Below are positions 12,101 through 24,610 of a stretch of 64,000 bases of DNA, one piece after another. Position numbers and translations under genes: made by a program. Under the pieces are notes generated by a model. That model was not told the origin of the DNA. It searched no databases and saw nothing but the letters and a program-made list of their open reading frames with translations. How positions within the stretch are numbered: the stretch's first letter is position 1; each line of letters opens with the position of its first letter. Source of the stretch: Tubiluchus corallicola (lineage: Eukaryota; Priapulida; Priapulimorpha; Priapulimorphida; Tubiluchidae). The stretch lies in contig JAQGDQ010000012.1 of assembly GCA_030141605.1 (NCBI GenBank), positions 248,001 through 312,000 of the forward strand, given 5' to 3'.

Positions 12101-15100
12101 CTTTATGAACAATTTTAGGGCAGCTAACATCATTTAAAATTTTAAAGAGCTATGTTACCACATTTTTTCATTTTTAGCATGTTGATTAAGTAATTTAACA
12201 AAAACGAATTACAGAGCCATTACACGAACTAGTAGAATTTTTAAAATTACCTTTTTTATTTTGGATCGTAAATCAGTAAATTTTTATGCTTGGTTGTTGT
12301 TACTGATGCAAAACTGAATTCATTCCATGTGTTTTGCATCTATAGGTTGATCTGGCCGATTCAGATGGTCGAACAGCATTACGGGCTGCAGCGTGGGGCG
12401 GTCATGATGACATTGTCCAGAGTCTGTTAGAGAACAATGCACAAGTAAATAATGTAGACAATGAAGGTCGCACAGCACTGATCGCCGCTGCATACATGGG
12501 TCATACTGAGATTGTAGAGTGCTTGCTCGATTATGGAGCTGATATTAATCAAAAAGGTAAAGAATGTTAATCTTAATCTCATGCGTTTTTAAAATGCAAG
12601 CATCAAAACTTTGTCAGTGCTTTTGTAAAACTAGGACTGTTGTTTTGTAGAACTGTTTTTCAGTTAAGTTTGATAGGTGTCATATATCAAAACTCGATTA
12701 TTGTGAAATTAATTTCTTCTTTTTTGTCAGATTCAGATGGAAGAACTGCTCTCTCAGTGGCAGCTCTCTGTGTACCGGCCAGTGCTGGACATAGTCGTGT
12801 GGTCAGTTTACTGTTGGACAGAAATGCTGAAGTAGACCATAGAGACCAAGAAGGTATTTTACATAAAGAATTTTGTCTCTGTTAATCTCTGTAAATCTTT
12901 TTCATTAAATTTTCATTGGCAATGCATACATGTTAAGTGTGTCAGTGTTTATTATTTTATTATTTATTTATTCACTGCATTTATAAATGCCTTATTTTAC
13001 CTGTTGCGGCTTTTTCTCATTTTGTCTTACTCCTGATTGTTTCTTGTGTTGTGGATTTGAAAGCACCTAAACTTTGTGTAGGCCTACATGTTGGAAGGTG
13101 TAAAATATAAAAAAGGGAATCAGAGATTGAAGTGGAAAGACTTAAGCATAAGAGAAATAAATTCATTTTATAAAAGATATATGGCGTTTATGAAAGATGG
13201 TGGATTGTGTGAGTAGTAATTAAACATGAAATACAGTCTCCTTCCAGCATGCAACGTAAGGATGAGTGTATGATTAATGAAAAATGGACGTGCCTTTATA
13301 AAGTGAATAAAGCTGATCAGAATGACAGGCTGCTGATTGGCCTTGCATTTGAATGTCTTCAATTTGATATGGCTGCTTCATTTTTGTGTTTTTTTTCCGT
13401 GCAACCTGTGCTTGGGATTTGTTCGATTCAGTCACTTGATGTTGGCAAAGGTGCCTTAACGTCACGCTTTGTGTGCTCTCAGCAAGGAAAAGGTTGGGAC
13501 ATGTGGCAGATACAGGCATGGAGGAGTAGTTTTTGCAAATTCACAAATCCATTTTACTAATCACACCTGGCATTGCTTAACTTCACAGGAAAGTGGCTGT
13601 TTGGGTATTCTCCTTGGCCCATTAATAGTGATAGTATTTAGCAACCATGAAATGTTGTTTGCATGTATGTACTATAATACAACTCAATGATATAGAATCA
13701 GGACCAACGAAATTATGTGTAAAATCCAAAACAAGCAAAAAGCTAACATCCACTGGTGTTACACTATCCATGACTTCCAAACAAATATTTCGTTAGTTAT
13801 TAGTGTATATGTGGACATTAGCAAAGTAACCAACTCATCTTTAAAAATCATTTCTTGATGCAGTTCTTTAGAGTGAATGCCTGAAGTTCAGTGAAATAAT
13901 CTTTTAAGCAGTGATGTTACAGATAAATTCACATTGCAAATTTTTGAAAATGCATTGTTAGGTTATTTCCAGTGAACCATCTAGAATTCTAGATTTATGC
14001 TTCCTGCATTGCTTATACTTAAGTTGCCCTAATGTAATAGTTATGTTTGTATTTTAGCATCGTGTGCAGTTCAGATACAGGCTGGCATTGTTTTGCTAAA
14101 TAAAGTTTATTTTTTTTGCACTGGGAATTCATTGGGCAGAAATGCTAACATTTGGTTTTTTGCTGTCGTCCCAGCACAAACGAATATGTTAGCTGGTTTC
14201 TTCTTCTGTTGTAGGCATGACACCTCTACTTGTGGCAGCGTATGAAGGACATGACACTGTCTGCGATTTACTGTTGGAAGGTGGAGCCGATGTCGATGCA
14301 AGTGATGATGCTGATCGGACGCCTCTTTTTGCAGCTGCGTCAATGGGTCATGCAAAAGTTGTCAGCATGCTTCTTTTTTGGGGAGCAGCCATTGATACGA
14401 TTGATGCTGAAGGAAGGACAGTTTTGTCGATAGCTGCATTACAAGGCATAAATTTTTAACATTTAACAACAGAAATTTAGACACGGTCCAGAATTGCTTC
14501 CATAGAAACTATTAGTGAGAAAATATGGTTGCCTAGTTTTTAAGACATACAGTTGAAATTAAAATGCCGTTTCCTAGATTTGCCTCTTCTAAGTCACACT
14601 TAAAGTTATAGTCATTTGTTTCGTCATAACTGCTAGGGGTGTAAAACTGCTAGGCTTTAGTCTGTTGAATGAACTTTTTCAGAATGTTGACTGAGTGCAA
14701 GTGAGCTGACTGCCCCATATTTAATGTCTGCGTTAACCTGTAAACAAAACTGTTGTATGTAATGCTTTCAATTTTGTAAGGCAAATGGAAGCACACTGAT
14801 GCGCAGGGGAAAGCAGAGTATTAAATAAATTTAAAGGACTGCAACTCCTTAGCCAGCTGGAAGTGGGTGCCTCACAAAAAGCTTCCCTTGGTTAGAAAAA
14901 TGAATGACAAACAAGTTGCCGCGCAATGAAACTGCCACTTATTGCAACCAATTGTTGCTGATCCTGTAGTGGTTTTATTCAGCAGCAACTACTGTAGTAG
15001 AAATTAGAGCACATTCTACTACATAAAGTTTGCGTTCTAGGAATTTTGAGTTTAACTGTACTGTTTTGATGCAAGGTAATAGCTACTAAACCATCTTTGG

Positions 15101-18100
15101 CTTACATTATTTTAATAATTAGTTTTTGTTTAAAATGAATTTTGTGAAATATATTCAGTCGGTATGTTTATCTACCATTGCCTTTTGGCCTTTTTTGTCA
15201 GCAATGGTAGCGGCAGATCTGTATTGAGCTATGACGCTTAAGATTCAAGGTCTCTAGTCTTGGTAGCATGCAGAGGCAACTTTCAATGAGTAAATTTTTC
15301 AACACAATCATTCTTTGTGTAATAGCTATTTGCATAGGTGTCCGAAATGAAAGATTATACTGAGTATAGTTTTTGCTAGTCTTTATTTCACTGATTTTGT
15401 GGCGCATGTATGCAGTGTTGCCTTAATTCTTGATGTCACTGACTTTTTACACTTCATATCATAGACCTCATTTTAATGAATACAACCCAGAAGTCTTAGC
15501 TTGTAATAACTAATATTAAACATGAGATGTCTTCATTTTCATCCTCTAGTCGCTAGCATTTGTGTAATTCTCCAAAAGGTTGTTGTGTTACTTTTATAAC
15601 TTGATTATAAATGTGAAGAAAAAAGTATAGGCCTACATTTTTGTACTATAATTTGAAATTGTACAATGTCGCCTAATAGACGTGTCTCAGCACAAGCCAG
15701 TTGTCACTGAACTGTGATTTTCAGTACAACACAAGTGTTTCAAATAAGCAGTTCTTTCAATTACTTATTAAATTCTAAATTAGTTTTGCTCTGTTAACTG
15801 TTTCTAGTTAGTTGCTAATCATTTTGGTTTTTTAGACTGTTCGGTCCAGTGCTAAAAATTTATCACTATATGACAATTCTCAAGTGATTGTCAAATGCTG
15901 CTGCTTTTATGATTACACATAAATAACAAGTTGTCTGCGTTTAAAATACTGATGCACAATGCTGCAAAAACGAACTTTTTCCTTCTTCACAATTTAAAAT
16001 CCTTGTAATGTGAATGTGTTTATGTTATGTGCCTTTAAATGGTTTGCAGGTTCAGTTGACGTGGTAAAGCTCTTATTAGATCGAGGATTAGATGAGATGC
16101 ATAAGGACAATTGTGGCTGGACCCCATTACACATGGCAGCTTTTGAAGGCCACAGAGATGTCTGTGAAGCATTGCTCAAAGTTGGACCTAGGCTAACACC
16201 GTAAGCAGTAGTTTCATTTCACTTCGGCTGTCTGATAAACTTTATCCTCAGTTATTATTTTATATGATGCATGCAATATTTTGTCATTCTTGTCAATGCT
16301 TCTGTTATTATGTATATCACCGTTTTTTGTCATTATGAATTAAGCTAACCTCAATCACCCGTGATCAGTATGCTTTCACAGAATTATTCACAGAGTTTTT
16401 TATGCTGTAAGGTATATGCTTGAGACATTTAAAAAAGTTACACAAATACATTTGCAAACATGATGGACTTCAGCCTTGTGTTATTTTCATTTTTTATAAT
16501 CAGTACACTGACTAAACCATAATTTGATTATGCATTACTCATGTTTACCTGTGTACCATCAAATTAGATCCATCCTTGAATTATTTAGAAGGATACATAT
16601 TTTTGTTCTTAAATTCGATTAAAGGTTTCCAAAACACTTACCTGCATGGCATATTTTTGCTCTGAAATGATTTGAAGTATTGCAGTATCATTTATGTTGC
16701 TTTTTACTCATTCTAGTTTTCAATTCTTGTTTAACAATACTCAATTTAAACTCACAGTGATTCATTATTTTAGTGCGAATGATGTTGACAACGATGGGCG
16801 TCACGCTCTCATTTTAGCAGCTCAGGAAGGCCATGTGGCATGTGTGTTACTTTTGCTTGAATACGGTGCAAGGATCGATCGTAAAACACATGATGGCCGT
16901 ACAGCATTGCGCGTTGCAGCTCTGGAGGGTCACAAAGAAGTTGTACATCTGTTAATATGCAATGGTGCAGATTTGAATTATTTAGATGCTGACGGCAGAT
17001 CAACAGTTTACGTTCTAGCGTTGGAGAACAAACTTCCTTGTTGCAAATTTCTTCTAGAACAAGGTGCTGATCCAGAAATTACAGACGTAGAAGAGAGAAC
17101 ACCGCTTCATGTGTCAGCTTGGCAAGGTCACTTCCAAATGGTAGAACTTTTACTAAATCATGGTGCAAATGTAAATGCGGTCGATGCAGACCATCGGTCG
17201 GCTCTGCACCTAGCTGCCTGGCAGGGCCACACTATTATTTGTAAACTTCTGTTAGATTTTGGCACCAGAGTTGATGGTACATGCAGTCAAGGAGCAACAG
17301 CCTTGTGTATAGCTGCTCAAGAGGGCCATAAAGATGTTGTCAAGATACTATTAGAATCTGGAGCTGATCCATACCATGTAGACGAATTTGGACGGAATGC
17401 TTTGCGTGTTGCAATGAAAAACAGCCACAGCGAAGTTGTTGAAATTCTTGGTAAACATGGTGTTGACGTTGGTATCGGTCAACCAATAAGACACCCTCGT
17501 TCATCAAGTTCCGAGCAAATGAAGCCAAGTGTGCCTTCAGCCATGGCTTCTTTGCATTCCCGCAGCACGTCTTCATCAAATGAGTCTGCCAGTTTTGACA
17601 AAAGAACATTCGGTATTTATGAGGCTACAACTAGTTGCACCACCAGTTCTTCTAGTCATGTCCATGAAGATGGAAGCACATTCGCACATCATTTTCGACA
17701 GAACTCACCGCCCGGCAATAAGTCTTGTAATGAGGTTAAATGTATAGAAGATTCAGCACTTGATAATCCAATATCACCTGCAAGTGAAACCTCATGGTTC
17801 AGTGCCCCGCAAGAGTATAACAAGAAACAACCAATCAACATCATAACTAATCCACTGATGCATGATATAATACTCAGCAGTAATAATTTGGACATATTCA
17901 AGAACAATCATCCCCTTTTTGAAGAACCAGAATCGGACGACTGTGGCCACAAGCCTTCCTTCCCACAAATGATCCGTGAAAGATTTCTGCTGTCCAAAGT
18001 CTCTAGCAGGAGTGCCAAATTGAAGCGTAATGGCATTTCGACCAATCCCAATTTTGCTAAGATGGCTGCTAAAAGAGACAATTGTAGAGAGGTGTCCCAG

Positions 18101-18202
18101 GTTTCAGGTAAGTATAATGCCCACATACCTAAAGCAAAGAGTGCACCTGTTTTACAACCAAAACATTCTAATGGTCTAATAAAAAAAGAGAGTCCAATAT
18201 AA
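9146..18202 (+). CDS. ANKRD50: ANKRD50-like NACHT/ankyrin-repeat endosomal protein
   Basis: Coding exons by splice sites and unbroken reading phase: 9146-10688, 11649-11777, 11902-12014, 12346-12556, 12731-12853, 14215-14445, 16050-16200 and 16774-18202. Together they give 3,930 nt, 1,309 aa (human ANKRD50 is about 1,430). The start ATG is the first after an in-frame stop. The N-terminus has the family motif [12 protein letters not shown], then a P-loop NTPase: Walker A GGPGSGKT at residues 40-47 and Walker B LFIIVD at 150-155. Some 18-19 ankyrin repeats follow (about residue 430 to 1,100), then a Ser-rich low-complexity tail. The first exon alone encodes the whole NTPase. In mammals ANKRD50 works with SNX27-retromer and the WASH complex in endosome-to-plasma-membrane recycling, including of GLUT1. 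The intron after exon 6 seems to use a GC donor. Exons 2, 5 and 6 are symmetric (lengths divisible by three, phase 1), so skipping would keep frame. Confidence 0.88.
12854..14214 (+). other. Intron 5 of the ANKRD50-like gene
   Basis: AT-rich intron bounded by GAAG|GTATT and TTGTAG|GCATG. It contains a few open frames (13249-13690 region) without homology and several short GC-richer words. No nested gene or transposon was recognised. Confidence 0.7.
14446..16049 (+). other. Intron 6 of the ANKRD50-like gene, GC-AG boundaries
   Basis: The upstream exon ends ...TTACAAG and is followed by GCATAAAT instead of GT. The downstream acceptor is GGTTTGCAG|GTTCAG. Joining at 14445/16050 restores the ankyrin consensus across the junction ([12 protein letters not shown] then [12 protein letters not shown]), which is how vertebrate ANKRD50 reads at this place. 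No GT within reach keeps the repeat intact. Reading through adds four codons and a stop. The intron holds no recognised feature. Confidence 0.75.
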
Positions 18203-18390
18203 CCTCCATAGGTGCTTTTATCCAAAGTAAGACTGATGAAAAAAGCAGGTTTTTGTTCTACATCAGTATTTTTATTGTGATATTTTTATTTTGTCTAGTC
18301 ATTTGAGTTTTATTCACAATATTGTGCCAAGTGGAACACCTTTCATTAATTTCCATTTTACCCGTTCAAAAGTCTCGTTTAGAAGGTAGA

Positions 18391-18396
18391 AATAAA
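18391..18396 (+). terminator. Candidate poly(A) signal, ANKRD50-like gene
   Basis: AATAAA 189 nt after the stop codon at 18200-18202, followed by T- and GT-richer sequence. It is the first canonical hexamer in the 3' flank. Longer 3' UTRs are possible. Confidence 0.45.
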
Positions 18397-20936
18397 TGAT
18401 TAGCATTCTTGATTAGGTACATCTTGGACTTATTAAGATTGTTATATTATTATGCTATATTAATGTACAAACTTAAATGTAAAAGGTGTTAATTTTGACA
18501 CTTCTGTGCATATTTATGATAAGGGAACTGCTAGAAAAGAAGATATGTAAACAACAAGGAAGGCTTAATGTCAGTATTTCACAATCTATAGCACACATCA
18601 TTTTGATTGCCCTGATAGTGGCATAGAATATTGAAATATTAATATTAGAGTATTTTTTGGTATTATCGGCACTTCCTTTTATGTTTACATAAGTTTTGCC
18701 AGAGATGTGTTGCATTATTTTGGCTTTCTTGTCTTAAGGAGTATATTTTGTAAGCAAGACAAAACTTATAAAAAATTATACAGTATTGTTTAGAAAATAT
18801 AGTCTCGCTGCATATGTTGTATACTTTGTTTCATATATGTTGAAATAGCACCCTTGGGACACTGCCACACTGTATTTCCGTATTTAATTTGCTAACAGGA
18901 TTTGTTTCAGTAGTGTCTTACAATAATAGTCTTGTCATGTCTTAAGCTGTACTTAGTGATCTTCTCATTCTATACACATTGAGTATAAATCACATTAGTG
19001 GAAAATCCTAGTTGTTGTAATGATTTCCTTGCCAAGGTATTATAGTGGATGTAAAATGCTATGTGGTTAGTGGACTTAGCTTGTACGTGATAATTTTCTG
19101 GTCTTCCATTATGTTTTGCACATTTATTTTGGTGCCCTAGGTTTCATAGCCACTTAATTTTAGCTGAGCAGCATGTTGAAAACAAGGAAAATGTGTTTAT
19201 GTTAAGTTTAATTATTTATTTAACTAGGTTGCTTTGATCAGTAGGGGTAAACATGCTGCTTTTGCTCTATTTATGATGAAGATTGAAGAACATTAATGCT
19301 TGTTGTCGATCTCATTTTCACCAAATGTATATAAATTGTCTTTACATAGACACTGTAATGCTTCCTTTAACTGTGCTTCCACATTTGTTTAAATAATTTG
19401 TGCACACTAGATAATTTGTTTTGCAAATTATTTTTATAAACATTTTAGATAGTATATTCATAAACTGTAAAATATAAATGTAAAACAGCTGCCATAATAT
19501 CTCGAAGTCCAAATGCCAGCTTATGTGGTTTTTGCTTATTTTTTTGGTTCATTTTAGTTGTTGCCAAATTGAATTAGATTTATAAAAACATTGTTGGAAT
19601 AGTAAACACACATTTGATGCTGGCAGTGAATTGCTAATGGTGTTGTTAAATGCGTTAGAATTAATTATTGTTATGACATTTTTGTTCATTTGAGGTACAT
19701 TTCTGATTCTTTAGCTTTGGAGTTTAAAGTTAAGTTTTTCTTGATTAAGATGCAAAATCAATTCACTAGAAGACTGATTTTCACTGCAGAATCTGCACGT
19801 GCAGCAGACAGTGTCGCTCATCTATTTTCATTTGGCTGCTTCTAGCAAGTCTTGCAGTAGCATGCACTCAAAGTGCATTTTCTTGTCCACTCCTGATGTG
19901 CATTTCTGTATTCCGTTGATGGGATTTCAGCCAACTTTTTTCATTGTGTTGGATAACCTATGTTGATAGGTGTACTAATGATGATTAAGTGCATCTCCAT
20001 AATGTATATTTTGTTATGGTATCGACTGGCAAAAACCTCCATGTATAAAATAAGTGCAACTATACACTGTGGTACATTACTTAAATACCCACTTGTAGTG
20101 TATTATCACAATAATTACCTATAAGGAAACCATTAAAACGTTATACTGTACATATAAGCATTTTATTTTTGCATGTTAATTTGTCTAAGTTACAAAACAG
20201 TACCAATGCAAATTACGAAAGAAAACTTGTGACCAAATCTTGTTTTTACTTGTTTAATAGTTTGTAAAAACAAGAGACTTTATAGGTGAAACTGCAATTA
20301 GTCTATCAACTTCAGTGGTGAATAGAAAACAGATAGGAGGGCAGAATGGTAACAGTTTAAGGAACTAAGCAGTTCCTGGGTGTGTTGAGAAAAACTGTTG
20401 AACCTTTGATGTTATTTTTTTAGCTCAAGATAGGAATTAAGAGGTACTGTGTCAAATTGCACATTATTGCTACTCCTGTTGAAACTAAAAGAACCAATTC
20501 AATCTTTGTTAAAGTGCCATTTAATGTAAATCCAAAGTTCTATTGAGCATTAATTCTGTCTAAGCTATTTAATTTATAATAATTACTAACATCTATATAA
20601 CATGCAATGACATTGGCCCTACGGCTATACAACATAATTATGTTATTCTTTTAGTTTTACACATATTTCTGTGAAGTTATCAGAACTACTAATGTAACTA
20701 TTAATGTTACTAATATAATATTATATAGTATTAACAATATTTATAATTTACTGGTTTATTACACCGGCTATGTTATGACATAGATTGTATTAAGTAACAC
20801 ATAAATGCAATAATTGCAATTACGTAAACTAAAATTGAGACGACTATAAATTTCAAACTGAAGCATAAATAACTAAATATATGAATGAAACAAGTAGAAT
20901 GTATTACTATCCAGGACTTCCTAGCTGCTGTGCAAT

Positions 20937-21104
20937 GTTCATTACTATCTCGCTCCTTTTAATCGAAGTGACAGAACAACAGTGGCAGGAAAAACTGAAG
21001 GTGATGACAATTATTAATGTCATCACTAAGTTCTGTTTGTCTCCCAATTCAAGAAGCATGTCATGTAATAATGTTAAATTAAAAGGAGCAAGATAGTAAT
21101 GAAC
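20937..21104. mobile_element. 168-bp MITE-like element with 26-bp inverted ends
   Basis: The first 26 bases (GTTCATTACTATCTCGCTCC and on) match the reverse complement of the last 26 at 25 of 26 positions. A second nested inverted repeat lies at the centre (GTGATGACA ... TGTCATCAC around 21000-21027) flanked by AGAAC/GTTCT. The structure is that of a small foldback MITE. No target-site duplication could be assigned, and the 71-codon frame at 20881-21096 overlapping it has no homology. Confidence 0.6.
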
Positions 21105-22014
21105 ACAACTACAAATGTTATTTTAAAAATGCACAATTTATAAATTATTATTTTTTATGCAACTTTGCTATAAGCCATGAAAATATTTTGTCTTTGACAT
21201 ATACATTTTTCTGTTTTTGTATTACATGCGAGTTCTGTATGGTATTCGCATACCTGTAATCTCCTGGTTTTAGTTCTTTATTAGCTCGTTTTGTAGCACT
21301 TTACGCTCTTTTTTAGATTCAACGTTTTCCAACGCCTTTTAAACTTTTATGTATTGCAAAGCTTGCATACTGACCTACCTCAATGTACACATTAAAAGAG
21401 TGTACAAGTTTATTCTTATCAATGCTATGATGTTCAATAGATTTTAATTGAACACAATCGGATAGATTAAAATTGTCGCTAATATGGACCACGATGGAAA
21501 GCAATTTTTTTTTATTTCTACCATAAACCAATTTTGGTATTGCAGACTATTACAGAATATTCTTTTAAGTCGTCTTTTTTATCTTTTTCTGTGTATTAAT
21601 GTCTATGACCACAAAAGTTAGTATTAATTTTATTTTTGCAGGGTCATTAAGGATTTTTAGTTATTTATTTGTACTTATTTCTAGTCTATTTGCATCTCAG
21701 ACAAAGCTGTCAGTTAAGTTGTTACATGTAGCACTTGTATTATATTATGGTAATTGTAATAATAGTTATAACAATTAATAATAGTAATAATGTGCACAAA
21801 AATAATATAATTTGTGTTTAATTTGCAATTACGTGAATTAATTGCTTTGAATATGCATGTCTTATTGTATATTGTTACTACCTGTTGTACACACACAAAA
21901 TAAATTAAGCGATGATTTTGGTAAATATAATAATTGCAGTAAGTGTCTCCTGTATAATCATGTATGAGAGAACCTATAATCTTTCTCTTGCACATGTTTA
22001 AGGTACAAATAGTC

Positions 22015-22099
22015 ATATATATATATATATATATATATATAAATGTTTAACATATATATATATATATATATATCATCCTTGATATATATATATATATAT
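22015..22099. repeat. AT microsatellite, three runs
   Basis: (AT)n runs at about 22015-22041, 22053-22072 and 22083-22098, broken by short AT-rich spacers. Confidence 0.93.
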
Positions 22100-22265
22100 G
22101 AAGTCATTAGAAACTGACCAAAAAAATACAAAAAAAATAAATCGGTAGGAAGGGTAAAGTCAGCTGTAAATCATTTGTATGCTTAAACTAACAGAAATAA
22201 GCTCGAACTACATACAACATAGATAGACAGCAATTACTTGTAAGCTAGACCAAATACTGGCATGC

Positions 22266-22924
22266 AAACAAATTGCAATAAAAGTATTTTCACTTGTACC
22301 TAGTACAGAAAAAAACATGTTTAAACATGTTTAAAATTATGTACTAAAATCTACCGCACACAAGTTGGTGAAAAATCGTCAAAACTGCAAAAAACTGTGG
22401 CCATTGCCGAAAAACGAGAACATTGCTATAACTCAGCAAAAAAGTATCCAAAGAAGGCTAGACTGCAGATGCCTATTTTTGTTTAGTCAAAGAAAACGAA
22501 AAATTTGCTAACCAGCATAGAGATAAAATTAATTGACATTTTTATGGTTATAGTAACACAGATGTGCTTATCATATTCTCTGACCTTAAAAACAATCTTA
22601 GCCACATTAAAACACTTTATTATTTAGTTACAGCCAAAAAAAACATGGTGGAAATATTTTTCATTTTTAGGGTTCCAAGATGTTATGATGTTAGAAATAT
22701 CACCATTGCTTTCTTTGACCTTAAAAACATACCATCAGTTTAACTTTCTTTAGACACGTTTTTGCCGAGTTATAGTAAAATTCCCATTTTTTGCTAATGC
22801 CAAACGGTTTTTGCAGTTTTGAGGGTTTTCCACCAACTTGTGTGCCACAGATTTTTAGTATGTTAATCAGCATGTTTTTCCATACTAGTTATAAGTGAAA
22901 ACATTTTTGGTGCAATTTGTTCAC
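22266..22924. mobile_element. Foldback element with about 240-bp inverted arms
   Basis: The left arm (about 22266-22515) and the right arm (about 22690-22924) are imperfect reverse complements. Diagnostic stretches are CACACAAGTTGGTG at 22360 against CACCAACTTGTGTG at 22830, CAAAACTGCAAAAA against TTTTTGCAGTTTTG, and the CTATAACTC / GAGTTATAG pair. The loop between the arms also contains a direct echo (TGACCTTAAAAACA at about 22583 and 22718). No open frame. This is the structure of a degenerate long-TIR or foldback transposon. Confidence 0.75.
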
Positions 22925-24467
22925 GTGATGAGCTAAAAACGAGCTACATTGACTGGACTATTAGGAACTAGCAGTAAAGAAAGTAAAGTTCTAACTACAG
23001 TAAATTAAATGCTCCATTAATAGTAGCTAGGTGCAAATTTTTAGTGTCACTAAGAACCAGAAGAAAATTTTAGTTATTTTTGGATACATGTTTTGGCAGC
23101 CACTGTATAGAATGGTGCCAAACAGTCTTCATACTATATTTATTTAAATGGTAATTTAAAAAAACTTGTTAAATTCAAAATTTCAAACACACAATGATTT
23201 TGCTTTGATACAATGTCTCTTAGTTTTTTTTTGTTTTAAATACTTTTTTTACTATGTAGCTTTTTATTTCTTTTCTGAATGCAGTTACACATAAATTGTA
23301 GGTTAAATATACTAAAAAGGATTGAAAAATAGTATTCATTACGTAATAAATTGATTGGTAATACATTGATCAGTTACACACACTACCACAAACATAATGA
23401 TATGCGTGTCTAGTACTATATTTACCCACAGGAATAAGGGATACCTGAAGTTTCAAAAAAGACATTAAAATCAATTAAAAAAGTAAAGACCTAAAAACGC
23501 GCTAGTTATGGCATTACGTTAAAAAAAATATTATTAATTTTTTTCTTAAGTTAAACCTTAGTTAACATTCAGTAAACAATTAAAACCCTAAACTATACAC
23601 CCTAACAATTGCTAATCTGTGCAAAGTATGATTGTGCGTGTTTACCCCAATGTTGCATTTACCCGTATATCTGGCAATAAAAAACAAAAATACAAACCAT
23701 GAGTGCAAAGGGAATAGCTGAGAGATTATAGTTATATATAGTGCATTTAGGAATCGATCAACAGACTGACCAAAGTTAATCAACTTTCACCAAATTATTA
23801 GAAAATTGTGCAGTTTAGACAGCCATTCAGGCTAAAGCTATTTCTCTTATTAACAGAAGTGGCTACAGCATTTCAACACCTCATCTTAGCAGATTATCAT
23901 TGATAATTAAGGAGATTTGGTATTAATTCCAGGTCAGAGCAAAAGAAAGTAAGATGCAACATCTTACTTTTTCATGCAAAAGTAGGTAGCACGTAATTGT
24001 AACACGTTACTTTTTTACACACAAAAGTGGTATAAAACGGGTAACATGTTATGGTACCTGTTTTGCGTATGGCAAAAGTAGTATGTAACGAGCAGCATGC
24101 TATTTTGCAAATGTTCTTTTTAAAAGTAACAAACTCAACACTGGTGAAACACACCTCTGTTGTTAATTTACAGAAATGCATGGGTATTTGCAACCAGCAT
24201 TTGAATTTGAAATCATAAAAAACTGGGACTAACAAGAATTTTGCTCTAACATAACAGCATATTAGTCAGTTGTGTCACAGTGGCTAGCTAACCAAGTACC
24301 TGCAAACACATTAACATAATCTGAAATTTGTTTCACCACTCACAATCAGATGTACTACGTACTATTGCGCAATAAAAAATAAATTATCTAACACTATAAT
24401 AATTACATGCTAGGTTAAGATCAGTTAAACTACATTTTGTTAAAAATCCATTAAATTTCAGCTATGG

Positions 24468-24610
24468 TCAATGTCTGTCACCAGACATGTTCTGCGTGGC
24501 TACGTGGTTGACGGGGGGAAACTCTCGCGAGTCATGTAATCCCAAATCTGCGTCATCCCCACCCATGCTACCATCATCAGCACATTCAACAGCATGATGC
24601 AGTTGTACAT
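24468..24610 (-). CDS. WIPI1/WIPI2: Distal terminal exon of the WIPI gene (conserved tail)
   Basis: This exon starts after TTACATTGCAG and completes a GAT codon with the single G left by the exon ending at 29755. It encodes 47 residues beginning [14 protein letters not shown] and passing through [14 protein letters not shown] to a TGA at 24470-24468. The acidic stretch followed by EFPP matches the extreme C-terminus of WIPI1 (ENEFPPIIL) and WIPI2 (DSEHPPMIL). It sits 5.1 kb from the previous exon in a small GC-richer island and contains the palindrome CTCGCGAG. Phase and homology make it the likely principal 3' end. Confidence 0.82.

Larger units (their letters stand above)
18397..24467. other. 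Intergenic region between convergent ANKRD50-like and WIPI genes
   Basis: About 6 kb between two genes whose 3' ends face each other. It holds a short inverted-repeat element (20937-21104), an AT microsatellite (22015-22099) and a long foldback (22266-22924), listed separately. The remainder is AT-rich with no coding homology; part must be 3' UTR of the two genes. Confidence 0.6.

Noticed and set aside
13249-13690. Overlapping open frames in ANKRD50-like intron 5
   Set aside because: No homology, no splice sites in frame with the ankyrin exons, and frames are present on both strands.
20881-21096. 71-codon plus-strand frame
   Set aside because: Overlaps the inverted-repeat element and resembles no protein.
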